A stretch of DNA of 63,754 nt from an uncultured Planctomycetota bacterium (GCA_903892515.1 CAITIS010000005.1:1-63754), one strand, 5' to 3'; shown: positions 53,069-63,265, counted from the first letter of the stretch. The notes: generated from the sequence alone by a model not told the origin. Translations and numbers: made by a program.

Positions 53069-54292
53069 CTATTTCCGCCGCTCCTGGCACACCTTTTCCA
53101 CGGCCTGGAATACCTCCTCGACGGAGATGTTCTGCATGCACAGGTTGTTTTGGCAGGCGGACTGGCGGTCGTTGAAGGCGTTGACGCAGGGGCTGCACAC
53201 GATGTGGGAATAGAGAACGTGCGTGCGGTCGGTGCGAGCGGCGAAGAGCCGCGGGCTCTCGGGGCCAAAGAGCACCACCACGTCCAGGTTGGCCAGGCTG
53301 GCGAAATGGGCTGGGCCGCTGTCGTTGGTCACCAGCACGTCGGCCAGGGTGTACGCCACCAGCAATTGCCGCAGCGTGGTTTGCCCGGCCAGGTTTATGA
53401 CGCGATCCGAGCCCACCGCCGCTGCCAATTCTGCCGCCGCGGCAGCTTCGTTCGGCGCGCCGGTGAAGGCCACGAACATTTTGGGATGCGCCGCCAGCAG
53501 TTTTTGCGCCAGATCCGCGTAGCGTTGCTTAGGCCAGCTGCGCAGCGGCAGCAGGTCGCTGCAATTGGGGTTGAGCAGCACCAGCGACTTCACGTCTCGT
53601 CTGCCGGCCAGCCGCGCCAGCAGTTGCCGCACCTCGGCGGATTCTTGCGCCGAGGGCGCGAACGTCACGCTCTTGCGGCCCAGGCCATCGGGCGTGATGG
53701 GGAAGGTCGGCAGCGATTGGCCGGGTTGGTCCAGGGCGGCCACCATGGTCTCGAAGGCCTCGGCTGCGTGAAGCTGCGAATTGAACGAGAGCCGGTGCGT
53801 CATGAGGTCGCCGCGGTAGGAGGCCTCGCCGAAGTAGGAGTGGTAGCCGACGCGACGCGACGCGCCGGACAGGTATGTCAGAGCGGCCGAGGAGCGGGCG
53901 AAGAATTCCAGGTCGATGGCGGCGTCGATGCCCAGCCGGCGGGCTTCGCGCAGTTTGGCGATGGCGCCGCGTGCGACCGTTCTCAGGCCACCGGTGGGAA
54001 TCGCCAGCACATTGGCCGGGGAGATCATGTCCATCACGTCCAAGATGAAGCGGTTCTCCTGGAAGACGAGAAAGTACACGTTCTGGCGCCCGACCATTTT
54101 GACGGCGCGTTCGATCGCACCGGCCGCCAGTACGGTCGAACCCTGCTCAGCCAGTTTCACGAGCAGTATTTTGCCCACCTTGGCCGGCGGGCTCTTGCGC
54201 GTCCAGTCGGTCAAGCGGCGAATGAGCGTCAAGGCCGCACACACCGGCACGCCCAGCCAACGGTCAATCTTCCGCATCGTGGCGACGTTCAT
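53069..54292 (-). CDS. Glycosyltransferase family 9 (heptosyltransferase-like)
   Basis: 407 residues. KILLVKLAEQGSTVLA at the N terminus, C-terminal nucleotide-sugar site with NLAGQTTLRQLLVAYTLADVLVTNDSGPAHFASL, and the motif VVVLFGPESP. The tail carries the cysteine-rich segment CSPCVNAFNDRQSACQNNLC, known from a GT9 subgroup and probably metal binding. It adds sugars to lipopolysaccharide-type glycans. AAAGG precedes ATG 54290-54292. No other LPS gene is adjacent. Confidence 0.85.
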   Translation of the reverse strand: MNVATMRKIDRWLGVPVCAALTLIRRLTDWTRKSPPAKVGKILLVKLAEQGSTVLAAGAIERAVKMVGRQNVYFLVFQENRFILDVMDMISPANVLAIPTGGLRTVARGAIAKLREARRLGIDAAIDLEFFARSSAALTYLSGASRRVGYHSYFGEASYRGDLMTHRLSFNSQLHAAEAFETMVAALDQPGQSLPTFPITPDGLGRKSVTFAPSAQESAEVRQLLARLAGRRDVKSLVLLNPNCSDLLPLRSWPKQRYADLAQKLLAAHPKMFVAFTGAPNEAAAAAELAAAVGSDRVINLAGQTTLRQLLVAYTLADVLVTNDSGPAHFASLANLDVVVLFGPESPRLFAARTDRTHVLYSHIVCSPCVNAFNDRQSACQNNLCMQNISVEEVFQAVEKVCQERRK

Positions 54293-54523
54293 GAGTTGCC
54301 TTTGGGCTCCTGTGCCGCGTTGGACCGGCCTGGGCGGCCTGCACGCGGCGGTGGCTCGACGCAATATAGCTGAGAATTCATTACGAGTATTATCGGTGAC
54401 TTGATGCGGTCGCCTTACCAGAGCTTTTCGCGACAGCCTTCACGGGAGAATCTTACCATGAGGTCCACTCGCGGCAAAGAAGTCGGAACCGGGCGAGCAA
54501 TCATTGTCGGAACGCGAAGTCGT

Positions 54524-54699
54524 ACAGCCGAAGGGCGGCTGTCCCACAGGAATGACAGCCGAGGGCGACTGTCCTACGGGATGACAGCCGAGGGCGGCTG
54601 TCCTACGGGATGACAGCCGGGGGCGACTGTCCTACGGGATGACAGCCGGGGGCGACTGTCCTACGGGATGACAGCCGAGGGCGGCTATCCTACGGGGGC
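54524..54699 (+). repeat. 29-bp tandem repeat, six copies
   Basis: Copies start at 54524, 54555, 54584, 54613, 54642 and 54671. The unit is about ACAGCCGAGGGCGGCTGT plus CCTACGGGATG, and each copy contains the palindrome ACAGCCG-aggg-CGGCTGT or a one-base variant. First copy is 31 bp. There are no spacers, so this is a tandem amplification of the dispersed CACAGCCG element. Confidence 0.92.
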
Positions 54700-54730
54700 A
54701 ACCGCGAGGCCAGCCGGTAATGGGCCGGGT

Positions 54731-54970
54731 TCAATTCCAGCCATCGCTGGGAATACCCTCGCGATAGTCAGCCCCGATGCCGCCGCGGAAGGCATCGCCG
54801 ACACCACCGCGTGGGCCTTCGTAGCCCGGCGGCGGGTTGTAGTCGGGGTTGTGGTAGCCTTGATCTTGCTCGGCCGGCACCCCGGACATGTAATAGGACC
54901 AGCCGACGGCCGGTGCGATCAGCCCGCTCAGGCAAACGAACAAGCCGAAGATCAGAATCAGCGTTCTCAT
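54731..54970 (-). CDS. Small exported protein, Gly/Pro-rich
   Basis: 79 residues from ATG 54968-54970 with AAAGGAA upstream. Hydrophobic N-terminal helix (LILIFGLFVCLSGLIAPAVG), then a polar tail with YNPPPGYEGPRGG and RGGIGADY. No homologue recognised. Probably membrane-anchored or exported. Short, so it could be missed in automatic calls, but the start context is good. Confidence 0.55.
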   Translation of the reverse strand: MRTLILIFGLFVCLSGLIAPAVGWSYYMSGVPAEQDQGYHNPDYNPPPGYEGPRGGVGDAFRGGIGADYREGIPSDGWN

Positions 54971-55350
54971 GCTGTGCGTTCCTTTACTTATGCCCACTCC
55001 TCTATCTCATATACGGCCAGCGGGGCGACTCGCTCTAAGGGGGCACTCGGATATGGCGTCGGCGTGGCAAGACACGCCTTGGCTGCGTGAAGAAGCGGGT
55101 AGAACTTGGTTTCATAACCGTATCGCGTCCGCGGTCGACCGTGAGACGGGCGAGAATGCGTCGGTTGTGGCCGCAACATCCACAGCCGAGGGCGGCTGTG
55201 CCACGGGTCAAACCGGCTGCGAAGGCGGTTATCGTAAGTCTGGCACGTGACGAAACTTACATAAGTGTCCGCGGCGGAATCAACTCCATGAGCACTCCTA
55301 TAATGCATCAGGACGAGAGAGAAGGAGGAGGGAGAATGTGAGGCAAGGTT
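54971..55350. other. 380-bp intergenic region with one palindromic repeat
   Basis: Contains one CACAGCCG-aggg-CGGCTGTG copy (about 55181-55202). No gene found. The sequence GAAGGAGGAGGGAG just before the next start (about 55319-55334) is purine-rich. Confidence 0.6.
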
Positions 55351-56697
55351 ATGAACGCCTTACGATCATTTCTGGTCGTGGCCTTCGTGGTGGGTTTGGC
55401 AAGTTCGCACGCCCAGGCCGGGCCGAGTTTCTTTGGACTGTTCGCGGACAAGTCTGAAGGGACGCCCGCCGAGCAACCGGTGTTGAGCTTCGATGCCATC
55501 GCCTCAGCCCCGACGCCTTCCATGGCCATCGGCGCTTATGCCAAGGCGCTGCCCGGCAACGAATCTAACCCGAAACTGTACACGGCTTTCTTGCGCAAGA
55601 TGATCGAGTTCCGTCTGCCGGTGTTGGCGCAGGAGCAGGCGCAGGAACTGCTGAAGATTCAGGGCAATAACGGGCTGGCGTGGGCGGTGACGAGCTTTGT
55701 GAACGCGCAGAACAACAATATGCCCGCGGCTTTTGAGCAGGCCCGCAAGGCCGTCAAGTACGCGCCGGATGAGCCGTTCGTGCAGACGACGGCGGGGCAG
55801 CTGGTCGCGTGGTTTGACACCCAGCCCGGCAGGCCTGAGATAACGGACAAGATGCGCAGCACCGCCACCGACCTGCGCAAGGCGGTTGGCGACAAGCTGA
55901 CGTTCTCGCAGGCGTATGCCGACGCCATGGATGCCTTGAAGGACCAACCGGCGGACCAGCCGGCGGCGGCCACCAGTCAACCCAGCGCCACGGACAACGG
56001 CCAGGGCACTGGGACCTATGACCAGGGCGCCATCGACACGGGCCCAACGGGCGACTACGGCGGCGGGTACGCCTACCAGACCGACCCGTACCTGTATGGT
56101 TACACATACTCGTACGGCTATCCGTATGGCTGCTCGCCATATGGCTGCTACCCGTACGGCTATCCGGTCTTCTACGGGTATGGCTTCACGCCGTTCTTCT
56201 TCGCGTTCCCGTTCCATCATCATGGCCATGGGATGGAGGAGTTCCTGGAGCACCACCATAACTTCGTGACGCATCATCCTGAATTCGTCGCCCAGAACCG
56301 TGCGTTCTTCCACGAACACCCCAGCCTGCTGGCGAACAATTCCGGTTCGTCCCGGACACCCAACGCATCGTTAGGTCGCACCGGCTCGATGAGGCTATCG
56401 TCGGCCACGCCTCGAGCGAACACGGCCTCACCAGCGCAGGGGCGGTCATTCCGCAATGAGGCGGCGCCGATGCAACACTACAGCGCGCCGGCCCATGTGA
56501 ATGCGCCTAGCCACTACAGTATGCCCTCGGGCGGAGGCGGACGTTCGTATGGCGGAACAGGCTTCCACAGCTCCGGTGGCGGTGGGGGATTCAGCGGTGG
56601 CCATAGTGGCGGAGGCTTCAGTGGCGGACACGGTGGCGGCTTTGGCGGTGGCGGTGGCGGGTTTGGCGGCGGCCACGGTGGCGGCGGCCACAGGTAA
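55351..56697 (+). CDS. Exported low-complexity protein, Tyr/His/Gly-rich C terminus
   Basis: 448 residues with a signal peptide (MNALRSFLVVAFVVGLASSHAQAG). Residues about 50-205 are helical and TPR-like (NNGLAWAVTSFVNAQ, PAAFEQARKAVKYAPDEPF). Then a Tyr/Gly/Pro-rich stretch (YGYPYGCSPYGCYPYGYP), a His-rich segment (FPFHHHGHGM), and a Gly-rich tail GGFSGGHSGGGFSGGHGGG. The histidines could bind metal; the tail resembles proteins with a poorly structured surface domain. Function unknown. Confidence 0.75.
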   Translation: MNALRSFLVVAFVVGLASSHAQAGPSFFGLFADKSEGTPAEQPVLSFDAIASAPTPSMAIGAYAKALPGNESNPKLYTAFLRKMIEFRLPVLAQEQAQELLKIQGNNGLAWAVTSFVNAQNNNMPAAFEQARKAVKYAPDEPFVQTTAGQLVAWFDTQPGRPEITDKMRSTATDLRKAVGDKLTFSQAYADAMDALKDQPADQPAAATSQPSATDNGQGTGTYDQGAIDTGPTGDYGGGYAYQTDPYLYGYTYSYGYPYGCSPYGCYPYGYPVFYGYGFTPFFFAFPFHHHGHGMEEFLEHHHNFVTHHPEFVAQNRAFFHEHPSLLANNSGSSRTPNASLGRTGSMRLSSATPRANTASPAQGRSFRNEAAPMQHYSAPAHVNAPSHYSMPSGGGGRSYGGTGFHSSGGGGGFSGGHSGGGFSGGHGGGFGGGGGGFGGGHGGGGHR

Positions 56698-56788
56698 AGC
56701 CTGGGCCTCCTTCACGGAAGGCAGGGAATGTCGCGCGGGGCTTGGAGGGCGGTTGCGGCACGTGGCCAAGCGGGGGTATGATACGCCC

Positions 56789-57457
56789 GTGGCCGAGCCA
56801 TCCGAATCTGATGCCAGCTTGAGGGGCGATCCGCCCACTCCGTCCGACATCACCATACCCTCTGATATTTTCCGCGTCTGGCTCAGATGGGCTCACATCT
56901 TCGGCGTTGTGCCTCTCGTGGCGGGCAGCGCTACATTTCTTTTCTGGCTCGTGACGCGGAACGAATTGATCGAACTCCTGGGCGGAGTCCTGGTCGTTCC
57001 GCTGGGTTGCCTGTGCGTGCTGTGCGGGCTGATCAGCCTGTGCGTTTACGTCGTGCTGTCGCAGCGCGATCCCCAGCGGCCACCGCTCAAGTGGGCCGTC
57101 ATTGGGGCGGCCGGGCTCTTCCTGGCCGATGTAGCCTTGGGCGGTTCGGCCATCTACGGCGTGCAGGCCATCACCACCAAGTCCTCGGTGAACGTCGTCA
57201 ACCTGAGCGACCGGCCGCTGACATCGGTGAGGCTGATGATGGCAGGCAAGGCCATCCCGCTGAAAGACATTCCCCCCGGCAGCAGCGTCAAACGTTCCTT
57301 CGTGGCCAATCGTACCGGCGACCTGTTCATCGAGGGCCTGCTTGGCCAGGAAAAGGTCAACGGCAGCGTCGGCACGGCGAACAATCAGGCCATGAACCTG
57401 ACGATCACGCTGGATTCGGGCGGGGAATTCCACGTCCTGAGCACTCGGGTCGAGTGA
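56789..57457 (+). CDS. Membrane protein of unknown function
   Basis: About 222 residues from GTG 56789 (the start is not certain; the Shine-Dalgarno is weak). Three hydrophobic segments in the first half (WAHIFGVVPLVAGSATFLFWLV, LLGGVLVVPLGCLCVLCGLIS, WAVIGAAGLFLADVALGG). Then a beta-rich extracytoplasmic part with VNVVNLSDRPLTSVRL and RTGDLFIEG. Follows the low-complexity protein by 91 bp. Confidence 0.65.
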   Translation: MAEPSESDASLRGDPPTPSDITIPSDIFRVWLRWAHIFGVVPLVAGSATFLFWLVTRNELIELLGGVLVVPLGCLCVLCGLISLCVYVVLSQRDPQRPPLKWAVIGAAGLFLADVALGGSAIYGVQAITTKSSVNVVNLSDRPLTSVRLMMAGKAIPLKDIPPGSSVKRSFVANRTGDLFIEGLLGQEKVNGSVGTANNQAMNLTITLDSGGEFHVLSTRVE

Positions 57458-57605
57458 ATATCGCCAGCCGCGATTGGCGACGCCTGCGCCGGCAAATCGT
57501 GGCTGCGTGAATCTTGTCACGTCGCTTGGCCGATAAACCCAGTGCAGGTTCCGCTAGCGAATAGACGCCGATCCTAGAATGGCGGGACAATTCCAGGAGA
57601 AGCTA

Positions 57606-60026
57606 ATGGCCAAGAGCAAGACTAAGGCAGTGCGCGGACGCGAGACAACCAGTGCGGCGGCGGTGTCGGCGGGGGATGCCGAGCTGCGCAAGATCGACGC
57701 CTGGTGGCGGGCGGCCAATTATCTCTCCGTCGGCCAGATCTACCTGCTGGACAACCCGCTGCTTCGTCAGCCGCTCAAGCCCGAGCACATCAAGCCGCGG
57801 CTGCTGGGCCACTGGGGCACCACGCCGGGCCTGAACTTCATCTACGCCCACATGAACCGCGTCATCAACCGTTTCGACCTGAACGCCCTGTACATCGCCG
57901 GCCCCGGTCACGGCGGCCCGGGCGTGGTCGCCTGCACCTACCTCGAAGGCACCTACAGCGAGGTGTACCCGAACATCTCCCAGGACGAGGAGGGCATGAA
58001 GCGGCTCTTCCACCAGTTCTCGTTCCCGGGCGGAATTCCCAGCCACGTCGCGCCGGAGACGCCCGGTTCGATCCACGAAGGCGGCGAGCTTGGCTACGCC
58101 CTGGCCCATGCCTACGGGGCCGCGTATGACAACCCGGGCCTGCTGGTCTGCTGCGTGGTCGGCGACGGTGAGGCCGAGACCGGCCCGCTGGCCACGAGCT
58201 GGCACGCCAACAAGTTCCTCAACCCCAAATCCGACGGCATCGTCCTGCCGATCCTGCACCTCAACGGCTACAAGATCGCCAACCCGACCGTGCTGGCCCG
58301 GCTAAGCGACGAGGAACTCGACCTGCTCTTCCGTGGCTACGGCTACAAGCCCTACTTCGTCGAAGGCGACCAGCCCGCGGCCATGCACCGGCTGATGGCC
58401 CAAACCATGGACCAGATCATGCAGGAACTGCGTGCCATCAAGCAGGCCGCCCAGAGCGGCAAGGTCGCCCGCCCACGCTGGCCGATGATAATCCTGCGTT
58501 CGCTCAAGGGCTGGACCGGCCCGCACGAGGTCGATGGCCAGCAGATCGAGGGCACCTTCCGCGCCCACCAGGTGCCGCTGTCGGGGGTGCGGACGAATCC
58601 CGCGCACTTGAAGATGCTCGAAAAGTGGATGAAGAGCTACCGGCCTGAAGAGCTGTTCGACAAGAGCGGCCGACTTGTGCCCGAACTGGCTGAGCTTGCC
58701 CCCAAGGGCACGCACCGCATGAGCGCCAACCCGCACACCAACGGCGGCCTGCTGCTGAAGGATCTCAAGCTGCCGGATTTCCGCGACTATGCGGTGGCTG
58801 TGGGCAAGCCCGGCGCCGTCGATGCCGAAGCCACCGGCATTCAAGGCAAGTTCCTGCGCGACATCGTCAAGCTGAACGCCGAGAATTTCCGCCTCTTCAG
58901 CCCGGATGAACTTACCTCCAACCGCTGGGGCGCGGTTCTGGACGTCACGAATCGCCAGTGGATGGCCAATATTCTGCCCAACGACGATCACATCGCCACC
59001 CAAGGCCGGGTGATGGAGGTGCTCAGTGAGCATCTCTGCCAGGGCTGGCTGGAAGGCTACCTGCTCACGGGCCGGCACGGCTTCTTCAGTTGCTACGAGG
59101 CGTTCATTCACATCATCGATTCCATGTTCAACCAGCACGCCAAGTGGCTCAAGACGATGCGGCACATTCCGTGGCGCCGGCCGATCGCCTCGCTGAATTA
59201 CCTGCTCACCAGTCACGTCTGGCGGCAGGACCACAACGGCTTTTCGCACCAGGACCCGGGCTTCATCGACCACGTGGTGAACAAGAAGGCCGACGTGATC
59301 CGCGTGTACCTGCCGCCCGACGCCAACACGCTGCTGTCGGTGACGGACCATTGCCTCCGCAGCCGGGGGTACGCCAACGTCATCGTGGCCGGCAAGCAGC
59401 CCGCGCCGCAGTGGCTGGACATGGACGCCGCCGTCAAGCACTGCACCGCCGGCGTGGGCATCTGGGATTGGGCCAGCAACGACCAGGGCGGCGAGCCAGA
59501 CGTGGTGATGGCCTGCTGCGGCGACGTGCCGACGATGGAGACGCTGGCGGCCGTCGAATTGCTGCGGGCCAGCAACCCGGATCTGAAGATCCGCGTGGTC
59601 AACGTGGTGGACCTGATGACGCTGGAGCCCAAGACCGAGCACCCGCACGGCCTGAGCGACAGCGAGTTCGACATCCTCTTCACCAAGGATAAGCCCATCA
59701 TCTTCGCCTTCCACGGCTACCCGTGGCTGATCCACCGGCTGTGCTACCGGCGGACAAACCACAAGAACCTGCACGTCCGCGGGTACAAGGAAGAGGGCAC
59801 CACGACCACACCCTTTGACATGGTGGTGCTCAACGACCTGGACCGCTTCCACCTGGCCAGCGACGTGATCGACCGCGTCCCGATGCTCGGGGCGCGGGCG
59901 GCGTATCTCAAGCAAACGCTGCGCGACAAACTCATCGAGCACAAGCAATACATCCAGAAGTACGGCGAGGATATGCCCGAAATCCGCGACTGGCGTTGGA
60001 GCGGCGTCGGGCCGGTCCCGTTTTAG
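57606..60026 (+). CDS. xfp: Xylulose-5-phosphate/fructose-6-phosphate phosphoketolase
   Basis: 806 residues, the usual length. Thiamine-diphosphate enzyme: [14 protein letters not shown] near the start, [19 protein letters not shown] binding TPP-Mg, and [11 protein letters not shown] in the second half. It splits sugar phosphates into acetyl phosphate and a shorter sugar phosphate (the core of the bifid shunt). AGGAGAAG precedes ATG 57606; a frame to 57579 would lack such a site. No acetate kinase gene is nearby. It fits a fermentative or carbon-conserving lifestyle. Confidence 0.95.
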   Translation: MAKSKTKAVRGRETTSAAAVSAGDAELRKIDAWWRAANYLSVGQIYLLDNPLLRQPLKPEHIKPRLLGHWGTTPGLNFIYAHMNRVINRFDLNALYIAGPGHGGPGVVACTYLEGTYSEVYPNISQDEEGMKRLFHQFSFPGGIPSHVAPETPGSIHEGGELGYALAHAYGAAYDNPGLLVCCVVGDGEAETGPLATSWHANKFLNPKSDGIVLPILHLNGYKIANPTVLARLSDEELDLLFRGYGYKPYFVEGDQPAAMHRLMAQTMDQIMQELRAIKQAAQSGKVARPRWPMIILRSLKGWTGPHEVDGQQIEGTFRAHQVPLSGVRTNPAHLKMLEKWMKSYRPEELFDKSGRLVPELAELAPKGTHRMSANPHTNGGLLLKDLKLPDFRDYAVAVGKPGAVDAEATGIQGKFLRDIVKLNAENFRLFSPDELTSNRWGAVLDVTNRQWMANILPNDDHIATQGRVMEVLSEHLCQGWLEGYLLTGRHGFFSCYEAFIHIIDSMFNQHAKWLKTMRHIPWRRPIASLNYLLTSHVWRQDHNGFSHQDPGFIDHVVNKKADVIRVYLPPDANTLLSVTDHCLRSRGYANVIVAGKQPAPQWLDMDAAVKHCTAGVGIWDWASNDQGGEPDVVMACCGDVPTMETLAAVELLRASNPDLKIRVVNVVDLMTLEPKTEHPHGLSDSEFDILFTKDKPIIFAFHGYPWLIHRLCYRRTNHKNLHVRGYKEEGTTTTPFDMVVLNDLDRFHLASDVIDRVPMLGARAAYLKQTLRDKLIEHKQYIQKYGEDMPEIRDWRWSGVGPVPF

Positions 60027-60316
60027 AATCGGCCGTAATGGTGTGCCATGCCGAATTGGGCGCCGTGCCGAATTGGGTGCCATGCTTCTGCGTTTCCTAG
60101 CAGAAGCACGTCCGGCGTGTCAGGCCGGATGGCATGGTCATTCCCGCCGTTGGGATGACCATGCTGAGACTTGACGCCCAGATCGCGTCCAGCGGCCAGC
60201 GGGGTCCTGACATGGTCACGCCAACGACAGCGAGACCATGCCACCCGTGGTGCGTTTTTGTAGGAAGCAACGAAGGCGCTGGAAGATTCGCCTCGGTCGT
60301 GTAGAATGCCCTTGTC
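60027..60316. other. Palindrome-rich gap between phosphoketolase and tRNA-Pro
   Basis: Contains GCTTCTGC...GCAGAAGC (about 60084-60108) and an ATGGTCAT...ATGACCAT pair (about 60134-60166), plus GCCATGCC/GGCATGG-type motifs. A possible -10 element TAGAAT (60302-60307) precedes the tRNA. Confidence 0.55.
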
Positions 60317-60393
60317 CGGGGCGTAGCTCAGCTTGGTTTAGAGCGCCTGGTTTGGGACCAGGAGGCCGGTGGTTCAAATCCACTCGCCCCGAT
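60317..60393 (+). tRNA. tRNA-Pro (anticodon TGG)
   Basis: 77 nt. Acceptor CGGGGCG/CGCCCCG plus discriminator A; D arm AGCTCAGCTTGGTTTAGAGC; anticodon stem CCTGG/CCAGG with loop TTTGGGA (UGG reads CCN); T arm CCGGTGG-TTCAAAT-CCAC. Its 3' part is overlapped on the minus strand by the end of the serine recombinase gene. Confidence 0.97.
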
Positions 60394-62163
60394 TGGGTTG
60401 CACCGCGACCGCCTGAAAGGGCGGTCGCGGTCTTTCCAGAGCAATCTGGCCGACTTGCCCAGCACCATCTCGCCGCATCTCCGCGACGGCCAGACGGTGA
60501 TGTGGTCCACGTAGGTGGCGATGGCATCCCGCGTACTGTCGTTCCGCACCCCGCCAATCGCCGCCTGAAGACGTTCAACGAGGCCGCGTGCCCAATTCCG
60601 CATGTTGCACCCGTCGTTGTTCGTGACCGGTCGGTTCGCCGTGCGAAGCTCCTCCTCCAGCCGTTCCTTGCGCAGGCGAAGCTGGGTCAAGCGGTCGTTG
60701 AGCATCGACAGGTTGGCGGGGTCGATGTTCATGGTCAACGCCGTCACCGTGTCGTTAACCTGCTTGAGCTCACGGACGATGCGTTCGGCGTCGGCGACGA
60801 CGGAGTTCTGCCTGCCCATGGTCTCGATGAATCGCTCGACGGCGGCGTCCACCGAGTCGGCATCGGTCAGCACCATCTCCTGGAGCTTGCCCAGCATCCA
60901 GGCCTCAATTTCCTCGCAGCGGAGGGTCGATGGCGTCTGGCAGATGTTCTCGCCATGCGAACGCCGCCCGGCGCAGATGTAGTAGTTGGTCACCACATCG
61001 GCCCGGCCTGGCTTGCGGCCCTTGCGGCGCGGGTCGCCCCAGAACTTGTGCCCGCAGTCGCCACAGACAAGTACGCCAGTCAACAGCCAGCGCCGGTCGC
61101 GATGGCCTGCCCCGCCGACGGCCGTGCTGCGTTTCTTCAGCATGGCCTGCGTCTTGTCCCAGTCATCCTTGCTGATAATGGCTGGCACGGCGTCCGGGAT
61201 GACAATCCAGCGGTCCTTGGACGTCTTGATGACCTTGGCTTCGCCGATTTCTCGCTGGCGCTGCTGAGCCCGGCCATCCTGAACGCAGTAGAACTTCGCC
61301 TCCGTCCTGCGGTTCCACACCAGGTCGCCGCGATACGTCGGGTTCTCCAACATGGCCTTGACGGTCGTGAAGCCCCAGAAGTCGCGGCTTGGCCCCGGAA
61401 CGCCCTTGGCGTTCAACTCAGCGGCGATGGAGCCGAAGCCCATGCCGTCGATGCACATCTTGAAGATGTCCTTGGCCACCTGCACCCGCTGCGGATCGCT
61501 CAGCACCAGCCGAGCCTTGCACTCCTTGCCCGGCTTGGACAGCGCCTGGCCACGGGTGTACTTCGCTTGGAGTTTGCCGTCCTTGTCGTAAACTTCACGG
61601 GTGCCGCCCGGGCAGGAACGGATGCGGAACAGCACCGCGCCGTCGGGGGCGACGATTTCGCGGTCGTAGCCGTAGGGAGCGGCCCGGCCGGGGTCGGACT
61701 CAGCCATGATCGAACTGATCTGGCCTCGCAGCACATTCTGCGAAAGGCTGATCGAGTATTGCCGGTTCTGGAACTGCTTGACCGTTCGCAGCACATCGCC
61801 GTCGATGCCCTCGCGGGCGAGGTAATCCTCCGTGACCGAAAGCAGCTTCACGTTGGCCTTCCGCAGCAGGTAGCGATAGTGCTCGGTCTCGGTCACGTCG
61901 CCGCGTGAGAAGCGGTCGCTGTTCCAGACGATGACGGCCTTGAAGTCGCCGCGTTTGGCGTCGGCAATCATCTGCTGGAAGCCCGGCCGCTCTTCGGCCG
62001 ACGTGCCGCTGATAGCGTCGTCCACGTACTCGCGGACGATCTCGTAGCCGTTCTGCTGCGCCCAACGCAGCACTTCCTTCCGCTGGTCGCCAATCGACTG
62101 CTCCTGCCGGTCGGTCGACCTCCGCAGGTATGCGACCGCAGGCGTCTGTTTCGAGGCAATCAT
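60328..62163 (-). CDS. Large serine recombinase (site-specific integrase)
   Basis: 611 residues from ATG 62161-62163 (AAAGGAAG 6 bases upstream; an ATG two codons earlier is too close). Resolvase domain: AYLRRSTDRQEQSIGDQ with nucleophile Ser, DDAISGTSAEERPGF, and VWNSDRFSRG with active-site arginine. Then the recombinase domain (GFGSIAAELNAKGVPGP), a zinc ribbon (GVLVCGDCGHKFWG...YYICAGR), a coiled coil and a C-terminal helix region. The final residues (SGFEPPASWSQTRRSKPS) and TGA 60328-60330 are antisense tRNA-Pro sequence. The native C terminus was probably replaced on integration. It is expected to cut and rejoin att sites with a two-base crossover. Confidence 0.9.
   Translation of the reverse strand: MIASKQTPAVAYLRRSTDRQEQSIGDQRKEVLRWAQQNGYEIVREYVDDAISGTSAEERPGFQQMIADAKRGDFKAVIVWNSDRFSRGDVTETEHYRYLLRKANVKLLSVTEDYLAREGIDGDVLRTVKQFQNRQYSISLSQNVLRGQISSIMAESDPGRAAPYGYDREIVAPDGAVLFRIRSCPGGTREVYDKDGKLQAKYTRGQALSKPGKECKARLVLSDPQRVQVAKDIFKMCIDGMGFGSIAAELNAKGVPGPSRDFWGFTTVKAMLENPTYRGDLVWNRRTEAKFYCVQDGRAQQRQREIGEAKVIKTSKDRWIVIPDAVPAIISKDDWDKTQAMLKKRSTAVGGAGHRDRRWLLTGVLVCGDCGHKFWGDPRRKGRKPGRADVVTNYYICAGRRSHGENICQTPSTLRCEEIEAWMLGKLQEMVLTDADSVDAAVERFIETMGRQNSVVADAERIVRELKQVNDTVTALTMNIDPANLSMLNDRLTQLRLRKERLEEELRTANRPVTNNDGCNMRNWARGLVERLQAAIGGVRNDSTRDAIATYVDHITVWPSRRCGEMVLGKSARLLWKDRDRPFRRSRCNPIGASGFEPPASWSQTRRSKPS
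60360..60393. other. Probable attachment site (3' part of tRNA-Pro)
   Basis: The 3' half of the tRNA (anticodon arm to discriminator) restores a complete tRNA at the element edge. The recombinase reading frame crosses into it without a break, as expected if recombination occurred here. Core sequence cannot be fixed without the other junction. Confidence 0.45.
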
Positions 62164-62380
62164 TTTCATCTTCCTTTCCGGCGGCCGAAACCGCCCCTTC
62201 ATGAGGCCAAATCCGCCGCAAACGTCAAGCGATCCTCTACGGGTATTTCAGACTTAAATATCTGTTAAAGCAGCACTTATTCCCTTGGCTTCCTCGCCCC
62301 GTCTTGGCCTCATGTGCCCCGCTGTCATGGACAGCGAAACCGTCCGGCATGGGGCCGGGCCCAACCACAAGGAGATGCAC

Positions 62381-62665
62381 ATGTCGAAGGCGAAGAAGAG
62401 CCCGAAGGCCAGCAGCAAGGACCAGCAGCACAGCACGAAGAAGATGAGCGGCCTGGACGCCGCTGCCAAGGTTCTGGCCGAGGCAGGCGAGCCCATGAAC
62501 GTGAAGGCCGTCGTTGAGGCGGCGATGGCCAAGGGCTACTGGACCAGCAATGGCGCGACGCCCTGGGCCACGGTTTACTCGGCCGTCATCCGCGAGATAG
62601 CCGCCAAAAAGGAGGCGTCCCGCTTCCGCAAGACCGACAGGGGCTTGTTCGAGTCGAACCGCTAA
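62381..62665 (+). CDS. HARE-HTH domain protein
   Basis: 94 residues. Lys/Ser-rich N terminus, then a HARE-HTH (HB1) fold: [44 protein letters not shown] and [11 protein letters not shown]. These winged helices bind DNA and occur in RNA polymerase delta subunits, restriction enzymes and chromatin proteins. AAGGAG precedes ATG 62381. Element-encoded; possibly a transcription or DNA-modification reader. Confidence 0.85.
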   Translation: MSKAKKSPKASSKDQQHSTKKMSGLDAAAKVLAEAGEPMNVKAVVEAAMAKGYWTSNGATPWATVYSAVIREIAAKKEASRFRKTDRGLFESNR

Positions 62666-62686
62666 AGAATCGTCTACCAGATCACA

Positions 62687-62712
62687 GACACCTCGGCCAC
62701 GGCCGGGGTGTC
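62687..62712 (+). terminator. Hairpin after the HARE-HTH gene
   Basis: GACACC...GGTGTC with inner CGGCC/GGCCG, 21 bp past the stop; only a short TCTCT follows, so a weak terminator. Confidence 0.5.
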
Positions 62713-62803
62713 TCTCAGTTCGGGCAGAAGCGATTGCCAAACGAATGCTGTGCCGATAGCATAGCTTCCCGTGGTCGCATGCACATGCCGGGAGGAGACA
62801 GCC

Positions 62804-63181
62804 ATGATGGAAATAGCGGACAAGGTGATCGATGCCATCAAGACGATCCGTGATCTCGCCAAGAAGTTCGAGAGCGCGGAATTGCAGAATCGCATCGGCG
62901 ACCTGATGAACGCATCGGCCGATCTCAAGCTGGAGATGGCCGAACTGAAGTCCGCGAACCTCCATCTTCAAGACGAAAATGCGATGCTGAAGCGCAAGCG
63001 GGATCTTCGGTCGCAGATGACGATGATAGAGGGAGTATGCCATTCTGCCGAGACCATACCCGGCTACGGCAAAGGGCCGTTCTGTCCGCTGTGCCTCGAG
63101 AAAGATGGGCTTCTGCTGCACGTCATCAAGTATTCCTCGGGCCACAGATGGTATTGTCCTAACTGCGACAAGCATCACTGA
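62804..63181 (+). CDS. Coiled-coil protein with C-terminal zinc ribbon
   Basis: 125 residues. Residues about 10-75 are a coiled coil (IKTIRDLAKKFESAELQNRI, LKLEMAELKSANLHLQDENAML). The tail has CPLCLEKDG and YCPNCDKHH, a two-knuckle zinc ribbon. GGGAGGAG precedes ATG 62804. Such small proteins recur on mobile elements and prophages; role unknown. Confidence 0.75.
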   Translation: MMEIADKVIDAIKTIRDLAKKFESAELQNRIGDLMNASADLKLEMAELKSANLHLQDENAMLKRKRDLRSQMTMIEGVCHSAETIPGYGKGPFCPLCLEKDGLLLHVIKYSSGHRWYCPNCDKHH

Positions 63182-63207
63182 TCCTCCTTACTGCCTGTGC
63201 TTCCTCC

Positions 63208-63233
63208 ACCCCGACCGCCAACGCGACCGGGGT
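63208..63233. terminator. Hairpin between convergent genes
   Basis: ACCCCG...CGGGGT around a 14-nt loop, followed by TTCTCTCTT on the plus strand. Confidence 0.4.
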
Positions 63234-63265
63234 TCTCTCTTGCGAACCTGCGCCAACGTGGCGCG

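Noticed and set aside
54524..54699. CRISPR array
   Set aside because: Repeats are contiguous with no unique spacers, and no cas genes are present.
60328..60393. Native recombinase C terminus
   Set aside because: These codons are simply the antisense of tRNA-Pro, so they are treated as acquired at integration rather than as a functional domain.
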